This document shows, piece by piece, positions 11,227 through 24,430 of a stretch of 64,000 nucleotides of DNA. Origin of the DNA: Coccinella septempunctata (Eukaryota > Arthropoda > Insecta > Coleoptera > Coccinellidae); assembly GCF_907165205.1 (NCBI RefSeq), contig NC_058194.1, positions 19,778,856 to 19,842,855 on the forward strand. Direction: 5' to 3'. How positions within the stretch are numbered: position 1 is the first letter of the stretch; the number at the start of each line of letters is the position of its first letter. The position numbers were made by a program, and so were the translations under genes. The notes below the pieces were generated by a model. That model saw only the letters and a program-made list of their open reading frames with translations. It did not search any database and was not told the DNA's origin.

Positions 11227-13312
11227 GTTTCCATTTGAGAAACGAAAGTAAGGTGGGTTTGTGTCTAAGGGGTTAGAGAGAAATATTCAATTTAATTTTC
11301 AAATAATAAACCCTTCAATCGGAACAGAATTTACGTGTTTCAGTGTCTTAATTTCAAGTTAAGGGTTGAGTAATTATTAATTTTACTTGTGTTTTTTCTG
11401 ATTATGGTAGGTTTCCATTTGTGAACCTGAAGAGGACATACATGATAATTGTAGCCCAGTTTAAGTTCTTTTTTCTTATACATTTTCATGCTTTCCATTT
11501 TCCATTTGCTAGGGGTGATCCAGGGTACTGACTAGGATTGAGATACCGATATAAGAGGAGGGTAATTCGAAGAAATATTTAATAGGCTTATTAATTAATC
11601 CCCTGCTTTCGCTGACGGTCTAGTTCCTATTTCTAGTGATCAAAATCAACTGGTTAAATTGGCGAAACCAGTCATCGACGAGCAGGCCCGACAGTGAACA
11701 ACCAGAAATGCGAAAAAATGAACCACGCCAACATCAGTGTAACAATTGACAATATACTAAAAATTACTCACTTTGTCTATCTATAACGCATCATCACCTT
11801 GGAAAAATAAATCCAAAAAAGCGAATCTCAGTTTGTTTAATCATCTAGGTACTGATATTCCCATAATATCGAAAAAGTCTGACAAAATACTATTGCATGA
11901 AAGTTTACTTTGCAAATAAATAAAAGGAAAGCACTAACCTCAGTCAGGAGCCAAGAAAAAGCCTCAAAGTAGTTAGATTGGTAAAAAATTAGTCCACGGT
12001 GTTCACTTGGGGTGAACGTAAATTATAATAAAATATGGAAAATTAATGATTGCTGCTTTATGAGAGAAACCCAAAGCTGCTAATAATGGGTGGTAAATTT
12101 ATAGCCAATAAATCAAGCAATAAATTGAATGCTAACTAGTTTTCTGTCCAGACAAACACCGTAAATTATTCGGGGATGTAAGCCTGCTTACAGGAAAATA
12201 TTTAATACAGCTTGAGGTTTTCCCAGCTGATTATTTGTTGAATATGGTATTTCTTATTCAACGAATCTCCAAATTCGTAAACGAGATGAAATGAGGTAGA
12301 ATTTTCAGATGATTGAAACACAGATAGTGAAAACGAAATTTGGATTAATCAACCAGGTGAAAACTGATGAAATTTCGAAAGTAGCTGGCCATTGGGATAT
12401 TAGAAGAAGGAAACTACTGCCTTTTTCCAGCAGACGATGAAAGATGATTCTGGTGTGCGAACTTATTCACCAAAATCAAATTTAGTGATCTGTGATCGTA
12501 CAAACCACAAACCACACAACTATCTAGACGTATGTTTGAAGCAAAAGTATTCGATTTATAGGCCAAAATTCCAGTAAGAAATGTAGAGCTTTCCAGAGGA
12601 TATCGAACTACTGTTATTGAGTTATTAAGCTTTATACAACTGCCTGAAAAAAGCTCCCACTATACCCCTCATTCAATTAATCTAAACTATCGCACCCTAT
12701 TCTATTTATGAATTGACGCAAAAGGGGTGATCTCCGTTGAAATTGCATTATGAATCTTCAATTCTCTCGCCGCATATTTTCCCTGCTCTCATTCTGACTG
12801 CTAGTCAGAAGGTCGCCAACTGTGATGAACTTTCAGCAATAACTGGATTCCTCGGATGTCTTGAGCAAAAGATTTGATATCTCTTGAGTTGGTCGGAGCA
12901 AAGGGGAGGAATACTTGGAATGTGACTCTGTGAAATGGGGCTCCATGTTCTAGATTAATAACCTAATTATTTTCTTCACGAAGGCCTTGCTTCCATTATT
13001 GTACATAGTGGGTCTATAATTGAAGAAAATTTTGATATGAATTTGATTACCTGAATAGAAGGATGAGTTTGTGCAAATAACCAGATTTATGAACTGATAT
13101 TTGAGCTGCTTTATTATTTTATTAAATGATTATACTCATTACTATTTTGATATTGACATAGAACTTATTTAATTTTGTTATCTCTGTTATTCAAACCTAG
13201 AATTTCTCTTATTATCAATCAAAATTTTGGTTCTATGAATATCTTCATTCTTTCCTTATTTACTGAAAAAGAGAACAAGAATATCAACTGAATGTACAGA
13301 TATTTCTTCAGA
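11227..13312. other. Unassigned sequence, about 2.1 kb
   Basis: No ORF reaches 60 codons here, which fits non-coding DNA. The 12,650-12,950 part is less AT-rich and not visibly repetitive in the window; it could be unique host sequence. Confidence 0.4.
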
Positions 13313-13889
13313 AGATACTTGAGTTCAGAAGAAACACTTTTTCCTATATCAACTTATCCTAATTGGCTCGGTTTAAAAGATACTGGCTGTTGAAAAACCA
13401 ATAAAAATGTAATGTTTAGTTCTATCTCACAAACAATTTTAATGAAATGAATTTCGGAATAAAGTTTTTCATATATTGAATTTTAATGAATTTTTTTCGA
13501 ACACCAGATGTCACCTACCTTTTTGAGTTTTTTTATTAAGACCATTACGTATCATAAAAATAGCAAACATTTAAAGAAGTGTTCTCCATATTTTGTCGTA
13601 TTTCGAGAAATTTGACGTTCAAAAATGAAAAATATCTGTGAAATTCGAAACCTTGGGTACTTTGACCGAATCCAACTTTTTTTGAAAGATCCACAGATGT
13701 GTATTGTCAATTATACTGAAGGAAATTTTTGTTTTTCCAGGGGTGGCTCAGCTCATTATGAAAACTTAAAATGGCTTTATCTTTTTATCAGGGCCAAATC
13801 GGAAAAAATGATATAGGAAGAAAGTGTTTTTTTTTGTCTTGAAGAACCTACTAATGCAATATTTGTACGAGTCAAAGACTCACCCTGTA
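13313..13889. mobile_element. M1-family MITE, near complete
   Basis: Runs from CTTGAGTTCAGAAGAAACAC through AATTTCGGAATAAAG, ATCCACAGATGTG and TTCCAGGGGTGGC to GTACGAGTCAAAGACTCACC plus CTGTATA. The left outer end is lost, the right end intact. The 63-codon ORF at 13,625 lies wholly inside the repeat and is not a gene. Confidence 0.7.
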
Positions 13890-15213
13890 TACTGGTCTCT
13901 AATCTAATCTAAAGATATTGAATCGAATATCCCTGAAATAAAATAATGGAAGGTCAGTGATTTCTTTCAATTGTTGAGTAGTGTTTATGAAACAATCATC
14001 CGCAGTTGTTGGAGAAAAGTGAGGTAAAATACACATTAATTTGTTTATGCACAAGTTTCTTAAAAAAATGTAAATTTTGAGGTCGTCAATCAAAAATATC
14101 AGGAGTGTAAAAATTAAAATTTCTAAAGACTTCATGAAATTCAAGCCATTTTGAAGAGATCACTAGTAATTTAGTATTTTGATAACTTGAAAAAATATTT
14201 TTTTCAGACAAGTATAGAAAAAAATTGGCTGCTTTAACATTACACCCCCGTTGCGTTAATTAATAAATAATGATTACTATTCTTATGAAATAATTATATA
14301 AAATGGATGTAGAAGTATGATATCACCTACACTTTCATCTTAAGATAAATGAACTGATAATAATTGAAATCGTTAACTCTTTTTGTTCTATTTGGAGTGA
14401 ACTTTCAGCCGTTATTTGAATATTCAAATCGAGAACATTTCGCTCAGCTATGCGTACGGCCCTGTAGTTAATATAAAATGAGGAATCTGAAATTAGAACG
14501 TTTGATTCAGACATAATCAGCAAAACAAACTTTCATGGAGAAATCAAAAATTCATCCAGCTCCATCAGAAACTTCAATTAAATTCCTTGAAATTTGAGGT
14601 CTGCTAATTCATTCTGAATATTTGCAATGTTTATTCTGGTCCAGGAAAGTTCCTGGAATTGAAATGAAGATGGATTTGTTTAGATAGAATTCGAAATTAA
14701 TTTCCCATTTGGTTATTCCAATATTTGAGGTCCTTGAGAAACAATATAGGAATATTTTGAAATTTATAGGAAAACACAGCATTGTTTTCATTGTACTGAT
14801 CAGGATAGTTTTCCCAAATGTCGAAATATCAGAAATTGTTTGGGAATGACCAACTTCGATGAATATAATCTTCATTCATTTTCAAGATAACCAGTTAATG
14901 TTGGTGAAGGATCTATTACACACAGTGCCATACAGCCGTGCATGAGGGTCTAATCGAAAATTGTTAGATACACATGATCTCCCAGCTATTGATAGAATAA
15001 TGGGGTTGCTTTTAATACTGATCGTTAGGAATTCTTCACGAACCACGCCATTTACAGCTTTTATCAACATGTTCGGTTCGGTTAATTTCACTACCCAATA
15101 ATCACAGATGCCCTCTCTTTATGTGAAATATTCCATTAAATTTATATGTCCCATTTTGGATTTCTCATTTTCAATTGAAACATGAATTTTGGTAGTATTC
15201 AGACATAACTTGC
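13890..15213. other. Unassigned sequence
   Basis: Several 60-88-codon ORFs on the minus strand (13,899-15,091) lack recognisable domains or a common frame. Confidence 0.4.
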
Positions 15214-15442
15214 ATATACAGGGTTTCCTGTTACTAACCGGCGTACATAATCTTTTCAGAGATAGAGGAGAACTAGCTGAGTAAGGATTGACTATAGAAA
15301 AATAATTTCTGGTGCTCCCCAGAAAGCTACAGGGTGATTTTGGAAATAGAAATAGAAATACTGAAACTGAGACCAGAGAGATTCAGCTATTCATACTATA
15401 TCTCGGATAAGAGTATGTACAGTTACTCCCTGGACACCCTGT
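15214..15442. mobile_element. Probable MITE, TATACAGGGTnTCC termini
   Basis: TATACAGGGTTTCC at the left faces GGACACCCTGTATA at the right. The inner sequence is AT-rich, and the element overlaps the following MITE, so the two may be nested or one pairing may be fortuitous. Confidence 0.4.
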
Positions 15443-15580
15443 ATAAACGACTGGAATGAATTCATTAGATTGAAAAATAAATTCGAACACTAGTATACAG
15501 GGTTTATTTGAAGGTGAGGATTTTTTGTCAACAGAAGATAGAACTGGTCGAAATGAAGCGTTTCCCAAAAATCACCTATA
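15328..15580. mobile_element. Probable MITE, TACAGGGTGATTTTnGGAA termini
   Basis: TACAGGGTGATTTTGGAAAT faces TTTCCCAAAAATCACCTATA. The right end is immediately followed by the tail of the next LINE, suggesting that the LINE inserted at its edge or eroded it. Confidence 0.45.
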
Positions 15581-15652
15581 TAACAATAATAACAATAATA
15601 ACAATAATTTATTCATTTTGTTAAATCATTACAAGAATGAAACACAAACAAG

Positions 15653-16310
15653 TCAAAAAAATATACATAAATGACAATGAAAACAGAATGTAAACTCTAC
15701 AAACTGCTCCCAATCAGAATATGGTTCCGAATCCATTAAAAAATTGAATATTTTCCTTTTGAAGGTTCTGAAATCTTTTATTTCACGAATATTATTAGGA
15801 AGGCTGTTGTATAGTTTCACTGCCATGTATGAGCATCCCCTTTCGGTAGAAGATAGTCTATGCACAGGATACACCAGTCACCATATTGTGACGGGTAGGA
15901 TAAAGATTAGGGCGTATGAAGCTCCGAAAATATTGGGGATTTTTGTGGAAAAATTGCATCAACTTATAAATGTACAGACCAGACAGTGTAAGTAGTCCAT
16001 TCTTTTTGAAGATGCCTCTACAGGATTGTCTATAAGCTAATCCGAATATTGTCCGAACCGCCATTTTCTGCAATTTGAATACTGATTCCGCATGCACACT
16101 GCCACCCCAGAAAATCAATCCGTATGACAGGATGGACTGAAAATTTGCATAATATACAGCCATCAGAAAAGATTTAGACGAGTCAGATCTCAATACCCTT
16201 AGAGCATAGATCACTGATCTAAGTCTGGCAATTACATTCTCTGTATGATGCTGCCAACTGAGCTGTTCCTCAGGGGGAAAGCAGACATATCGACGGATCG
16301 GGAACGGCAA
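15653..16310 (-). pseudogene. LINE RT thumb and C-terminal region, frameshifted
   Basis: 15,858-16,310 encodes a WQHHTENV...LSYGLIFWGG...KLQKMAVRTI block, the conserved thumb region of CR1/Jockey-like LINEs. 15,653-15,874 continues it in another frame with MAVKLYNSLPNNIREIKDF. Two frameshifts relative to the RT core separate the parts. Confidence 0.8.
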
Positions 16311-17362
16311 TGAGAAAACAAAATGCGGTTGGTCTTTGATATGTTAATTCGCAAATTATGGGCTAGACACCACTCATCTATTGAAAAAATTATATCATGT
16401 GCAAGGGTCTTCAATGAAAGTGAAGATTTGGCTTTTATCAGGACATTAGTGTCGTCTGCAAAATTGGTGAAGAATTCTTTCCACATGGGAATGACATTAG
16501 GCAAATCATTAACATATATTAAAAACAAAAGGGGTCCAAGAATACTTCCTTGCGGAACACCCTGATTTATGATGACGCTTGATGAGCGGTATGTTTTTCC
16601 ATGAATAGTTACCGAAACAATCTGTGGTCGATCCCTCAAATAGCTTCTGAGGAGATCAAGCTGTTTATCTCTAACACCGTAATGTTCTAACTTACTCAGT
16701 AAAACTTCATGTACAACAGAATCAAAAGCTTTTGTAAAATCTATAAATATGCCCAATGGCATAGACTCATCTTCAAAGGAGCTGATGATATTCTCAAGAA
16801 GTTCAAACATTGCAGTCTCCGTGCTTTTGCCCTTGATGTAACCGTGTTGTCGTTCATTGATCACTTTGAATTTCTTGAAGAAATTCAACAATCTGCCACA
16901 TAGAATTTTCTCGAAGATCTCAGAAAAATTTGTTAAAATGCTTATAGGACGATAGTTTTTCAGTTCGCTAGGATCGTCCTTTTTATACAGTGGTTTGATT
17001 ATTGCAGTTTTTAACAAATCAGGAAAAATGCCTTCTCTGAAACTGTTGTTAATTATGAATTTGAGAGGTTCAACTATGAAATGAATTGATTTTTTTATCA
17101 CATTTATATCTATATCATCAATGCCAGTACTTTTCTTCCTAGGTAAGCATTTTACAACTTTCAGAATTTCAAACTCATCTACATCGAAAGAAAAGAAACT
17201 TTTACAGTTTCTAGAACCAAGGCATTTGTTTTGTATCGTAGAAGGAAGAGAACATCCGTTACAGGTGGAAAAATAACGACTAAAATTCTCAACTATGGTA
17301 TTAGGAGATTCCTTCATGCGAATGTCTGATTGATTCTTATTTTGTCCAAATTTTTCGTTCAC
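16232..17362 (-). pseudogene. LINE reverse transcriptase (catalytic core)
   Basis: A 376-codon open stretch counted from a GTG; the true frame continues upstream to about 17,440. Motifs in order: IIKPLYKKDDPSELKNYRPI (121-140), FIDFTKAFD (206-214), QGVPQGSILGPLLF (267-280) and FADD (301-304). All three catalytic aspartates are present. The frame is lost at its C-terminal end near 16,250, where the thumb domain carries on in another frame. Closely similar in layout to the 7.8-kb and 37-kb LINEs, but clearly a different family by its tail and sequence. Confidence 0.85.
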
Positions 17363-17440
17363 GATTGACCATAAAGTTTTTGACTTATTAGTGGAACTAT
17401 GAAATCTGTTCTTATAAAACTTATAAAACTTTCAAAAAGA

Positions 17441-19964
17441 CAAAGTTGAAAAAAAATTGAAAATGATTACTGAAATACATCCTACTATGACCCTAGACCG
17501 TTTGTTAGCTGAATTATCGCAAAGCAGTGGGAAAAAACTTATCACCTGATTCGATCATGTGGTTTCGTTTAGGATATTGGCTCGTTCGATATTTACGTGG
17601 TAATGGAAATGGAAACTTAGGGTTGCAGAATTTGTCTCATTATTTTTTAGTAACTTACACGATTTTATTAAATGGCTCATTGTGATACCAACTGACAGAA
17701 GAGACTTAGGTTACAAGTGTAAAAAATAGAATTATACTTCAAAATCTCACCAATAAAATTCGTCTGAATTATTCACGAACGGGCATCACAATTTTCTTGT
17801 TCGAACATTCCAACAATTGTCGTAAAAATGGGATGAAATGGGGAAACATCAGCACTTCTTCAACATAACTAACATGAGCACTTTCAAGAAACTGCCTCGA
17901 TTTTCTACTTTTTTTTCATCCTAAATTGCACGATACAACAATTATGATTCATTCAAAAGTGACCTGATGCATCTAATCCGATGAACTGAACCATTCATTG
18001 TCCAGCCATATGTCGAACTTCTAGGGGTGTATCTCAGCCATCTGGGAGATTTTATATAGACAATTTTTGGTTAAACGACTTATTTTGATGAGATCTACCT
18101 TCGTCAAAAAAAAAAAAAACCTCACCTTTGAAAACACCCTGTATTTGGTCAAAATTTGGCAGAGACAAAAGAAACTCAGTGTGCGAGTAATTTTAGATAC
18201 TTAATTTTTCAGTGAAAATAAATATACCTACTTAGATGAACCAAAAATACTTAGGTTCTGAATAACATACAGTTTTATCTGATTTTCGTTTTGCTCTCAT
18301 TAAATAAAGAAATTATGTTATGATTCAGTCTGTATTTGCTTCCTGGCATTGTTGAAAGCCCGCCTGACTTATTCTTCAGAACTGTTTTTTCCATTCAAAA
18401 AGTTTTGTAAGGAAATTGTTCCCAACCCCCTAGTAGCGACCTTACCAACAGCTCGGGGGATAATGAATTAAGATTCATTATGTTAAGACATAGTCTTTAA
18501 TTTTATTTCAGACTCGTGATTTCCAGCGGTGATTTGTTGAAACAGTATCAATTTAATTATAATTATAATTTAAAGGAAGCTGGATGGGGTTGCGACCAAG
18601 AGGTTGAAGAAAAACAATCAATTTTAAAGCCAGAAAATGAGAATAATTAAAAATCAATTGACATGTTTCAGTGTTTTAATTTTGAGTTATTGATTCAAGA
18701 AATATTAATTATATTCTGAACTTATTTCCAACCCTGGATTACAACACTTTTATGAATTTGTAATTTATTTTTATTTGTCAGTAACGTAGAATTATTTTAT
18801 TGCATTGTTGTTGAAAAAAAAGAGATCTACTAGTTAGCCTTATTCCTTTTTTGTATAAAACGAATTTTCATTTACATATTATCACATCATTATCAAAAAT
18901 ATGGTCCTCACTAAAAACTTGCAAAATATTCCAAAAACTTAAACAAAATTACAATAGCTTTTGAAAGTATTTACCTACTCATAACGATGTGAAACTTTTA
19001 TCACAGGTAATTTCTGAAATCATTTCAGTTCTTAGTACGCCGATGAGAGGAAAATCATAATATTTCTGATATCATTGAGCTGAGTTGAATACTTAACGAT
19101 AATATTGAACCTCTGACGATGCTATCCTTTATGGATACAATGAAGTAACTGCTGTAACTTATTCCATTAGCTTCACAGTTATGCTATATATATCCCGAAA
19201 CGACCGTTGGTGGCTTGCGATAAGCATAATACCCCAGAAAGAAGCTTTCTCTTTCAGTATTATAAATCGATAGGTGTTTAAGATGAGCCCAGATTGCTTG
19301 TCGTCACTCAGGAATTCTCAATGATGAGACATCAACCTGCTGATGTTTATTAAGGATCATGAAATGTTTTTTATGGTATAAGATTGATATATAGATATAG
19401 GATGTCTCAACCAGAATTCCTTTTTTTTTTCAACTTGTCCAACAGTTGATTACCACAAAAACTACCCCAAGAAATCCAACAAGGAATATGGACCTATCAA
19501 AACATACTGCATACTGAATATCTGCAACCCTTGTTTATATAACCCCTAGGTCTATAAACAAGGCTACAACTGATTTCGAACCATTCGAACTGTTGAAATA
19601 ATTCTTGAAATTTTTAATTTACAATGTTTCGTGTCATGTCACAGCTTATTATATAGAGAATTATATAAATATAGGTTGTGAAGGATTAGATGATACCACT
19701 TTTATTAGCACTATTAGCAGTTATGTTCTTGGGTTGTGATAAAATCATAATAATCAGCTAGATACATGAAATTAATATCGTGACATGAATTACAACAGCC
19801 GTTTGACAATAGAGCACTGGGATATAAACGAAATATCGCGTGAAATTAAACTCAGAACATTTTCCTCTAACAACGCATGTTGGAAAAACACATACCATAT
19901 TTTTCATTTTGATTGTCTTATCTGGTTGCTAAAAGAAATTTCGTTCGGGAAGGAATTTAGGATT
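17441..19964. other. Unassigned AT-rich sequence, about 2.5 kb
   Basis: Only one ORF over 60 codons touches this part (19,785-20,024, unrecognised). A lone CACCCTGTAT motif at about 18,119 may be one end of a MITE whose partner I could not find. A short TTTAATTATAATTATAATTT tract lies near 18,551. Confidence 0.4.
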
Positions 19965-20410
19965 ATACAAGGTGTTTTTAAATTGGAAAACAAACGAAAA
20001 GGGGAGATTCTTTGGGTAATTTAAAAAAAAAATAAAGGAAAACGAGACTGTTAAAGTTTTAATTTTCCGATCAAAACAAGTTTCAATTCGATCTGTCGAA
20101 ACTTATAATGATTTTATTCATCACAGCTTACTTACTTAGTGGATTTTCATGAAAACTGTCCAGAAGATTTCAAAGAAGTTTTCGGAATTTTTTCCGCATA
20201 ATCGGTAGCATATAAAACAAAACTACATGAAACACGAGCTCAGTATTAAGACAAAACTTCTTTTCATAACTTTTCGAACTACTCCCTGTACACTTCCATT
20301 TAGTTGAAATTGGTAAATTGTCATGTTTTTGAGCCCACATATTTTTAGGACCTTTTTCCCTGAACAAATTTCCTGTTTAGTGAGTATCTCTAATTTATGA
20401 ACACCCTGTA
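19965..20410. mobile_element. Probable MITE, TACA(A/G)GGTGTT termini
   Basis: TACAAGGTGTTTTTAAATT on the left faces AATTTATGAACACCCTGTA on the right. The arms are short and imperfect. The 65-codon minus-strand ORF inside it is repeat sequence. Confidence 0.5.
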
Positions 20411-20540
20411 CGTATTAATCAGAAATTAAATTTTTTTTTCATTATTTCGTCCATTCATATGTATGAATTTTCCTAAGATACAGATACAGTCTATCATTTG
20501 AACTTTTGTGTTAAACATAATAATGGAGTTTCTCCTCAGT

Positions 20541-20562
20541 TCTATCTATCTATCTATCTATG
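20541..20562. repeat. TCTA microsatellite
   Basis: About five consecutive TCTA units; no neighbouring LINE tail was recognised. Confidence 0.8.
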
Positions 20563-21807
20563 AATTGAACGTTTTGTGATGATTTTTTGCCTTCAACTAT
20601 AAATTCATCAGCACATCAATCTCAGAACATTTTAAAACTTATACTCTCAGGTATTTCTTTCACGAATGCAGGATTGAAAAGATGCAAGCAAAATTAAAAG
20701 TTTCTGGGACTCATTTTTCGAACACCATAAGTTTTTCTATCTATTTCAGTCATATCATTATTTTTTTTAATAGCCGAGAGAACTTCAAATAGTTGAAGGT
20801 GAAAATGAAAAACTACGTGAAAAGTACCAGGCTCCTAGTAGATTCTCTCTCTGTCAGAATGCATCGAATGATAAAATCATTTTTTCCTAGAGAATTCTGC
20901 TTTGTAATACCTACACTTTATCCAGATGTACCTTCATTCTTCGGAAACATCTGCAATAGTTTTTTTGGTCCAAAATACATTGAGATTACTAGCTCAGGAA
21001 TAAGGATAATTTCGTAAAAATCCCCTTCAATTTTTTCTCTTCTAAAATCACGTCCTTAATAATATCAATCTGGAATCCGGGACACTGTGTGAAAAAACCA
21101 AGAAAGAATTGAATAATGCAATTCGGAATTCTTTGGTTGACCTTTAAAAAGTCATCTAACCTAATCGTTTTTTCACAAACCTAAACATAACTCTTTCAGA
21201 CGAAATTAATAGGATTTTCCTCATTCTAGATAATGAATTTTCACATTTTTCTTTCGGTTAAGTGGATGTCTCTGGGACGATTGTGATTTATTACAGTTGG
21301 GTGAGTGAAATTTCGTACACGTCCGACAAGGATTAACACCCAAACATAGTCCATTGTGAATTTATGCAAATCTTAAGGGATTGTTGGTATTATCAATATC
21401 ACAGTATAATGTAACACACAAGGACTTATAGAACAGTAGGCAAATTACTTGTGGGACTTGGCTCGTCTTGAATAATTATGTTGATCTCCTCTTGGATCGA
21501 CGCAGAAATTTTGGACGGTTTCCAAACAGTTCCAATTTACGGCTCATCGTTTACGAATCTCGGTCTGGTTATATGAAGAAAAAACATGAAATTAACTGCT
21601 TCACGATAATATTTTCTCAATTCGGATTTGTTTACTTCAAGTCGATACTATATTACGGTCTACTGTGAGTCTCTTCGTATATTTATGACTGAAATTGAGG
21701 ATCATTTAGTTTGATTGGAATATTGAAATTTGCATTTTTCTTAATAGGCTATAATCGGGGTCATAATCAATCGGAATATAGTGAAAATTTATTTCTAATG
21801 CTTAAGT
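20563..21807. other. Unassigned sequence
   Basis: ORFs at 20,793-21,017 and 21,468-21,668 have no recognisable domain. Confidence 0.4.
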
Positions 21808-22580
21808 TGCTCATTCATTCATTCATTGCTGAAGCTCGTTACCGGGAATAAATCTACATCGGTGCGATCAAACTTATAATTTCTTAAGGCTACTTGCGAT
21901 TGTGTGCCCTCCTGTGACTGAAGAGACCCAACCGTGACCCACAGATCCTTCCACACTCTGGGCATGGATGGTCACCAACCAGATCTCGCCGCTGCTGCAT
22001 TCTTCTCGAGTCTCCATTAAGTATAACTGTTGATCAAAGACCTCCACTGTGATCCGTCCAACGCTAGTTGTTCCCAGTTTTGATTGGCATTACCTGATTT
22101 TAGGGATTGATGCAGTAAATCCTTGAACCGCTTATACTGGCCTCCTGGTTTCCGAGCTCCCTCTGTGAATTCGGCCTACAGAGCTATTTCTGGAAATCTT
22201 GTGTCTTGCATCCTCAGGCCGCTCCATCTGAGTCGGGCCCTCGTTACTTGAGTTTCAATTGTAATACAACTCGCGCGCTGCAAGACTTTCGCATTTGAAA
22301 CTTTGTGGAACCATCTGATGTGCATTATTCGTCTTAGAAGACGTTGTAACGTTTGATCAAGCTGTTTAATGTGTTGCCTGTAGGGAGTCCAGCTTTCGCT
22401 TCCGTAAGGAAGCGTTGGGAGGACCACTGCTTTGTAAACAGCTGTCTTGGTCTTCAGATTGAGGTCGTGATTTTGAAACACTCTATCCTTTGGTTTCCAG
22501 AATGCCCGTGATGCTGAATTGATACGGTTGTGTATTTCCGTTTCCAGGTTAGCCCTAGTATTTCTGAAGCTTCCTTAAGT
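21808..22580 (-). mobile_element. 3' fragment of the same LINE family as 51.7 kb
   Basis: Reading on the minus strand, coding begins within the block after the RT core (22,580) and runs through KTAVYKAVVLP...YGSESWTPY to a C2H2-like C-terminal motif, CPECGR(I)C-type plus SHRRAH, at about 21,900-21,980. The tail is ATGA repeats at 21,808-21,830. The sequence matches the 3' part of the 51,704-55,392 element closely, apart from the Penelope-like insertion there. Its 5' truncation is typical of LINEs. Confidence 0.85.
22176..22481 (-). pseudogene. LINE RT C-terminal (thumb/connector) fragment
   Basis: 101 codons beginning MFQNHDLNLKTKTAVYKAVV and containing YGSESWTPYRQHIKQLDQT, RLLRRIMHI and RARLRWSGL. 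This arrangement (YKA.VLP..LYGSE.W, LR.IM.I, RLRW.GH) is typical of the region after the RT domain in a widespread arthropod LINE group. Catalytic motifs lie upstream and are absent from this copy. Confidence 0.85.
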
Positions 22581-22871
22581 TGCTAAAAACGGTGGAACAG
22601 TCGATCTTTCGCATATCTTATTTTCTATCCACGACTTATGAATAACTGAATATGTCATAATCTATATTTCCCTCAGTTTTATGATATTACTGGTGGTTTA
22701 TGAGCCACTATTGAGTCAGTTCAGAAAGTCAACCCATCACTTCCAAAAAGTTTTCTACGCCAAAGCTAACGTCAAGATGATGTCAGTCGGTCCTCGTGGA
22801 CATTCAAGATTCTTCAGGGCGCATAGGTTAGTATTCCCAAGAAATTACATTCGAGGGATATCATCTTCCAT
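22581..22871. other. Unassigned spacer between two LINE relics
   Basis: A 64-codon plus-strand ORF at 22,681 has no recognisable domain. Confidence 0.4.
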
Positions 22872-23440
22872 ATAGGATAGATAGATGAATAGCTTTATTT
22901 CACATTATGTAAACATTTACATAAAAGAAAGTGTCAAGCAATAAAATAAGTGTTCAATAACGAGTAAGATTTTCTACTAAAAATCCTTTAAATAATCAAT
23001 TTATTCATGCTATTGCTGCTATCAGGTAATTTATAATGAATCTTGATACATGTATATGAAGGATGTCTATATGATGACAGCTTATGTATTATACTCTTAT
23101 GAATAGAGAACATATCTATATTCTTCAAGAGAAAATTAAACATTTTACTATATAAATCCCAAATAGAGTAAGTTACTTATTTCTTTAAAAAATTGCTTCA
23201 CATGATTGAGAATAAATCATCGAGAACATATGAATGCTCTTTTTTTACATATCCGGGAATAGTTTTGAAAATGACAAAAATGAACAAAATTGGGTCCAAA
23301 ACACTTTCCTGGAAAACCCCATAATTTGATTCTAGTATGTTTACCATTCGTTCCAATTATTATGTGTTTGAGCAATATTGATCTAGGTAATAATTTTTCT
23401 CGAAAATATCAGCGTTGGGCCTGACTTGGGGAATATCACG
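22872..23440 (-). pseudogene. Strongly decayed LINE RT and C-terminus
   Basis: On the minus strand GVFQESVLDPILFIFVI (around 23,290-23,340) is a mutated form of the LINE GVPQGSVLGPxLFxIxI motif, followed about 20 codons later by LDD in place of the FADD box. Further on, a frame gives SYTCIKIHYKLP, matching the LINE KxYNxLP C-terminal block. The element ends with AATAAAG and a CTAT-repeat tail near 22,872. An internal deletion has removed most of the region between. Too broken to assign beyond CR1/Jockey-like. Confidence 0.65.
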
Positions 23441-23929
23441 TTTTAATACACAAGATATTTCACAGTACCTAAAATGCTGTCCCTTTACGTTCGTGATAAA
23501 TTAATTTTCGCTGAAGTTTTAGTGAATAGAGGACACTCCGTTTAAATGCAATTCAAAAAATTTCAGAATTATTCAATTTATTTCGCATCCCTTTGACACT
23601 CGTTCGTCCATTCACAATTTCAATACAGCTGTTCTCCATTTTTTAATGACTACCCTTTTTTGATTACGTTGCTCTAAATGGACTGATATAGAAGGTAGAA
23701 GTTGTAATTGCATCTCATTCCAAAGTTGCAGTCATTTCGTGCTTTTTGCCGGCAATTGTAGGATATTGGTTATCTACTTGTTTGCCCATAATCAAGGTCA
23801 TCAACTATGTGACATAGGAAGCTCAGCATTGATCGATTTGTTGTAATAACTGTTTGTGTACATTTTTACATTTGGGCAAGGTGAGGAATCAATTGAAATT
23901 TGAAAAAAGTCCAACCGAAGGAAAAACTA

Positions 23930-24430
23930 ATAATGGGTTGGACTTCCACGATGTCTTATGCACTCAGAAACACTTCGGGGAAAACTACTAATAAGATGGT
24001 CGATTTCCTGTTTAGGTATCTCATCTCAGGCACCCTCTACCTCATGTCGAAGTGGAGCTAGAGTCTGTGGAGGATAGGGTTAACATAATAATATTCTTCC
24101 CATAATGTCCTAGACGTGTTCTAATGGTGAAATATGGGCTAAGCCAAAAAATCTACTTTATTGTCTTCAGAATGAGCTAATGTAATTTTGTTGGCCAGAA
24201 TTACAGTGGCTCATGTGGTCGTGCATTATCTTGTTGAAAAAGGGATTCAGAAGCGTCTGAATATAAGGTAGAATATGTGGTTCCTCCTCACCTTGAATGT
24301 AACTTACGATCTTAATGTTGAATACCAAGGGTGACCTAGTTCCATAATAGACTCCCACACAGTGTGGTCTACATGCCTTCCCTAAAAAATTGAGGATCCT
24401 GTCTTTTACCACGCTGGTAACTGATGAAAT
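23930..24430 (-). pseudogene. Tc1/mariner-type transposase remnant
   Basis: The minus strand encodes GVYYGTRSPLVF followed by ILPYIQ, then after a frameshift SLFQQDNARPH (second catalytic Asp motif of Tc1 transposases). Next come a degraded SPxxEHVWDIMGR-like block and, in another frame, a final ELRHEVEGAWDEIPKQEIDH plus LISSFPRSVSECI, the usual Tc1 C-terminus. The N-terminal DNA-binding domain, the first Asp and terminal repeats are missing or unrecognisable. At least three frameshifts and several stops: a dead fragment. Confidence 0.75.

Larger units (their letters stand above)
15581..17440 (-). mobile_element. 5'-truncated CR1-like LINE, reverse strand
   Basis: The 3' end is a tail of ATTATTGTT repeats (15,581-15,612 on the plus strand). 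Coding follows in three frames: RT 16,232-17,440 with an upstream KSKTLWSIVNEKFG block, thumb region 15,858-16,310, and the C-terminal KLYNSLPNNIREIKDFRTFK block 15,653-15,874. The frameshifts mark it as a pseudogene. Endonuclease and ORF1 are missing. Confidence 0.85.

Noticed and set aside
11600..11710. GGCGAAACCAGTCATC resembling a hammerhead 3' half
   Set aside because: No CTGANGA partner at the right distance and no helix II.
15383..15568. 61-codon minus ORF next to the 15.6-kb LINE
   Set aside because: Lies in MITE sequence beyond the LINE tail; no LINE motif.
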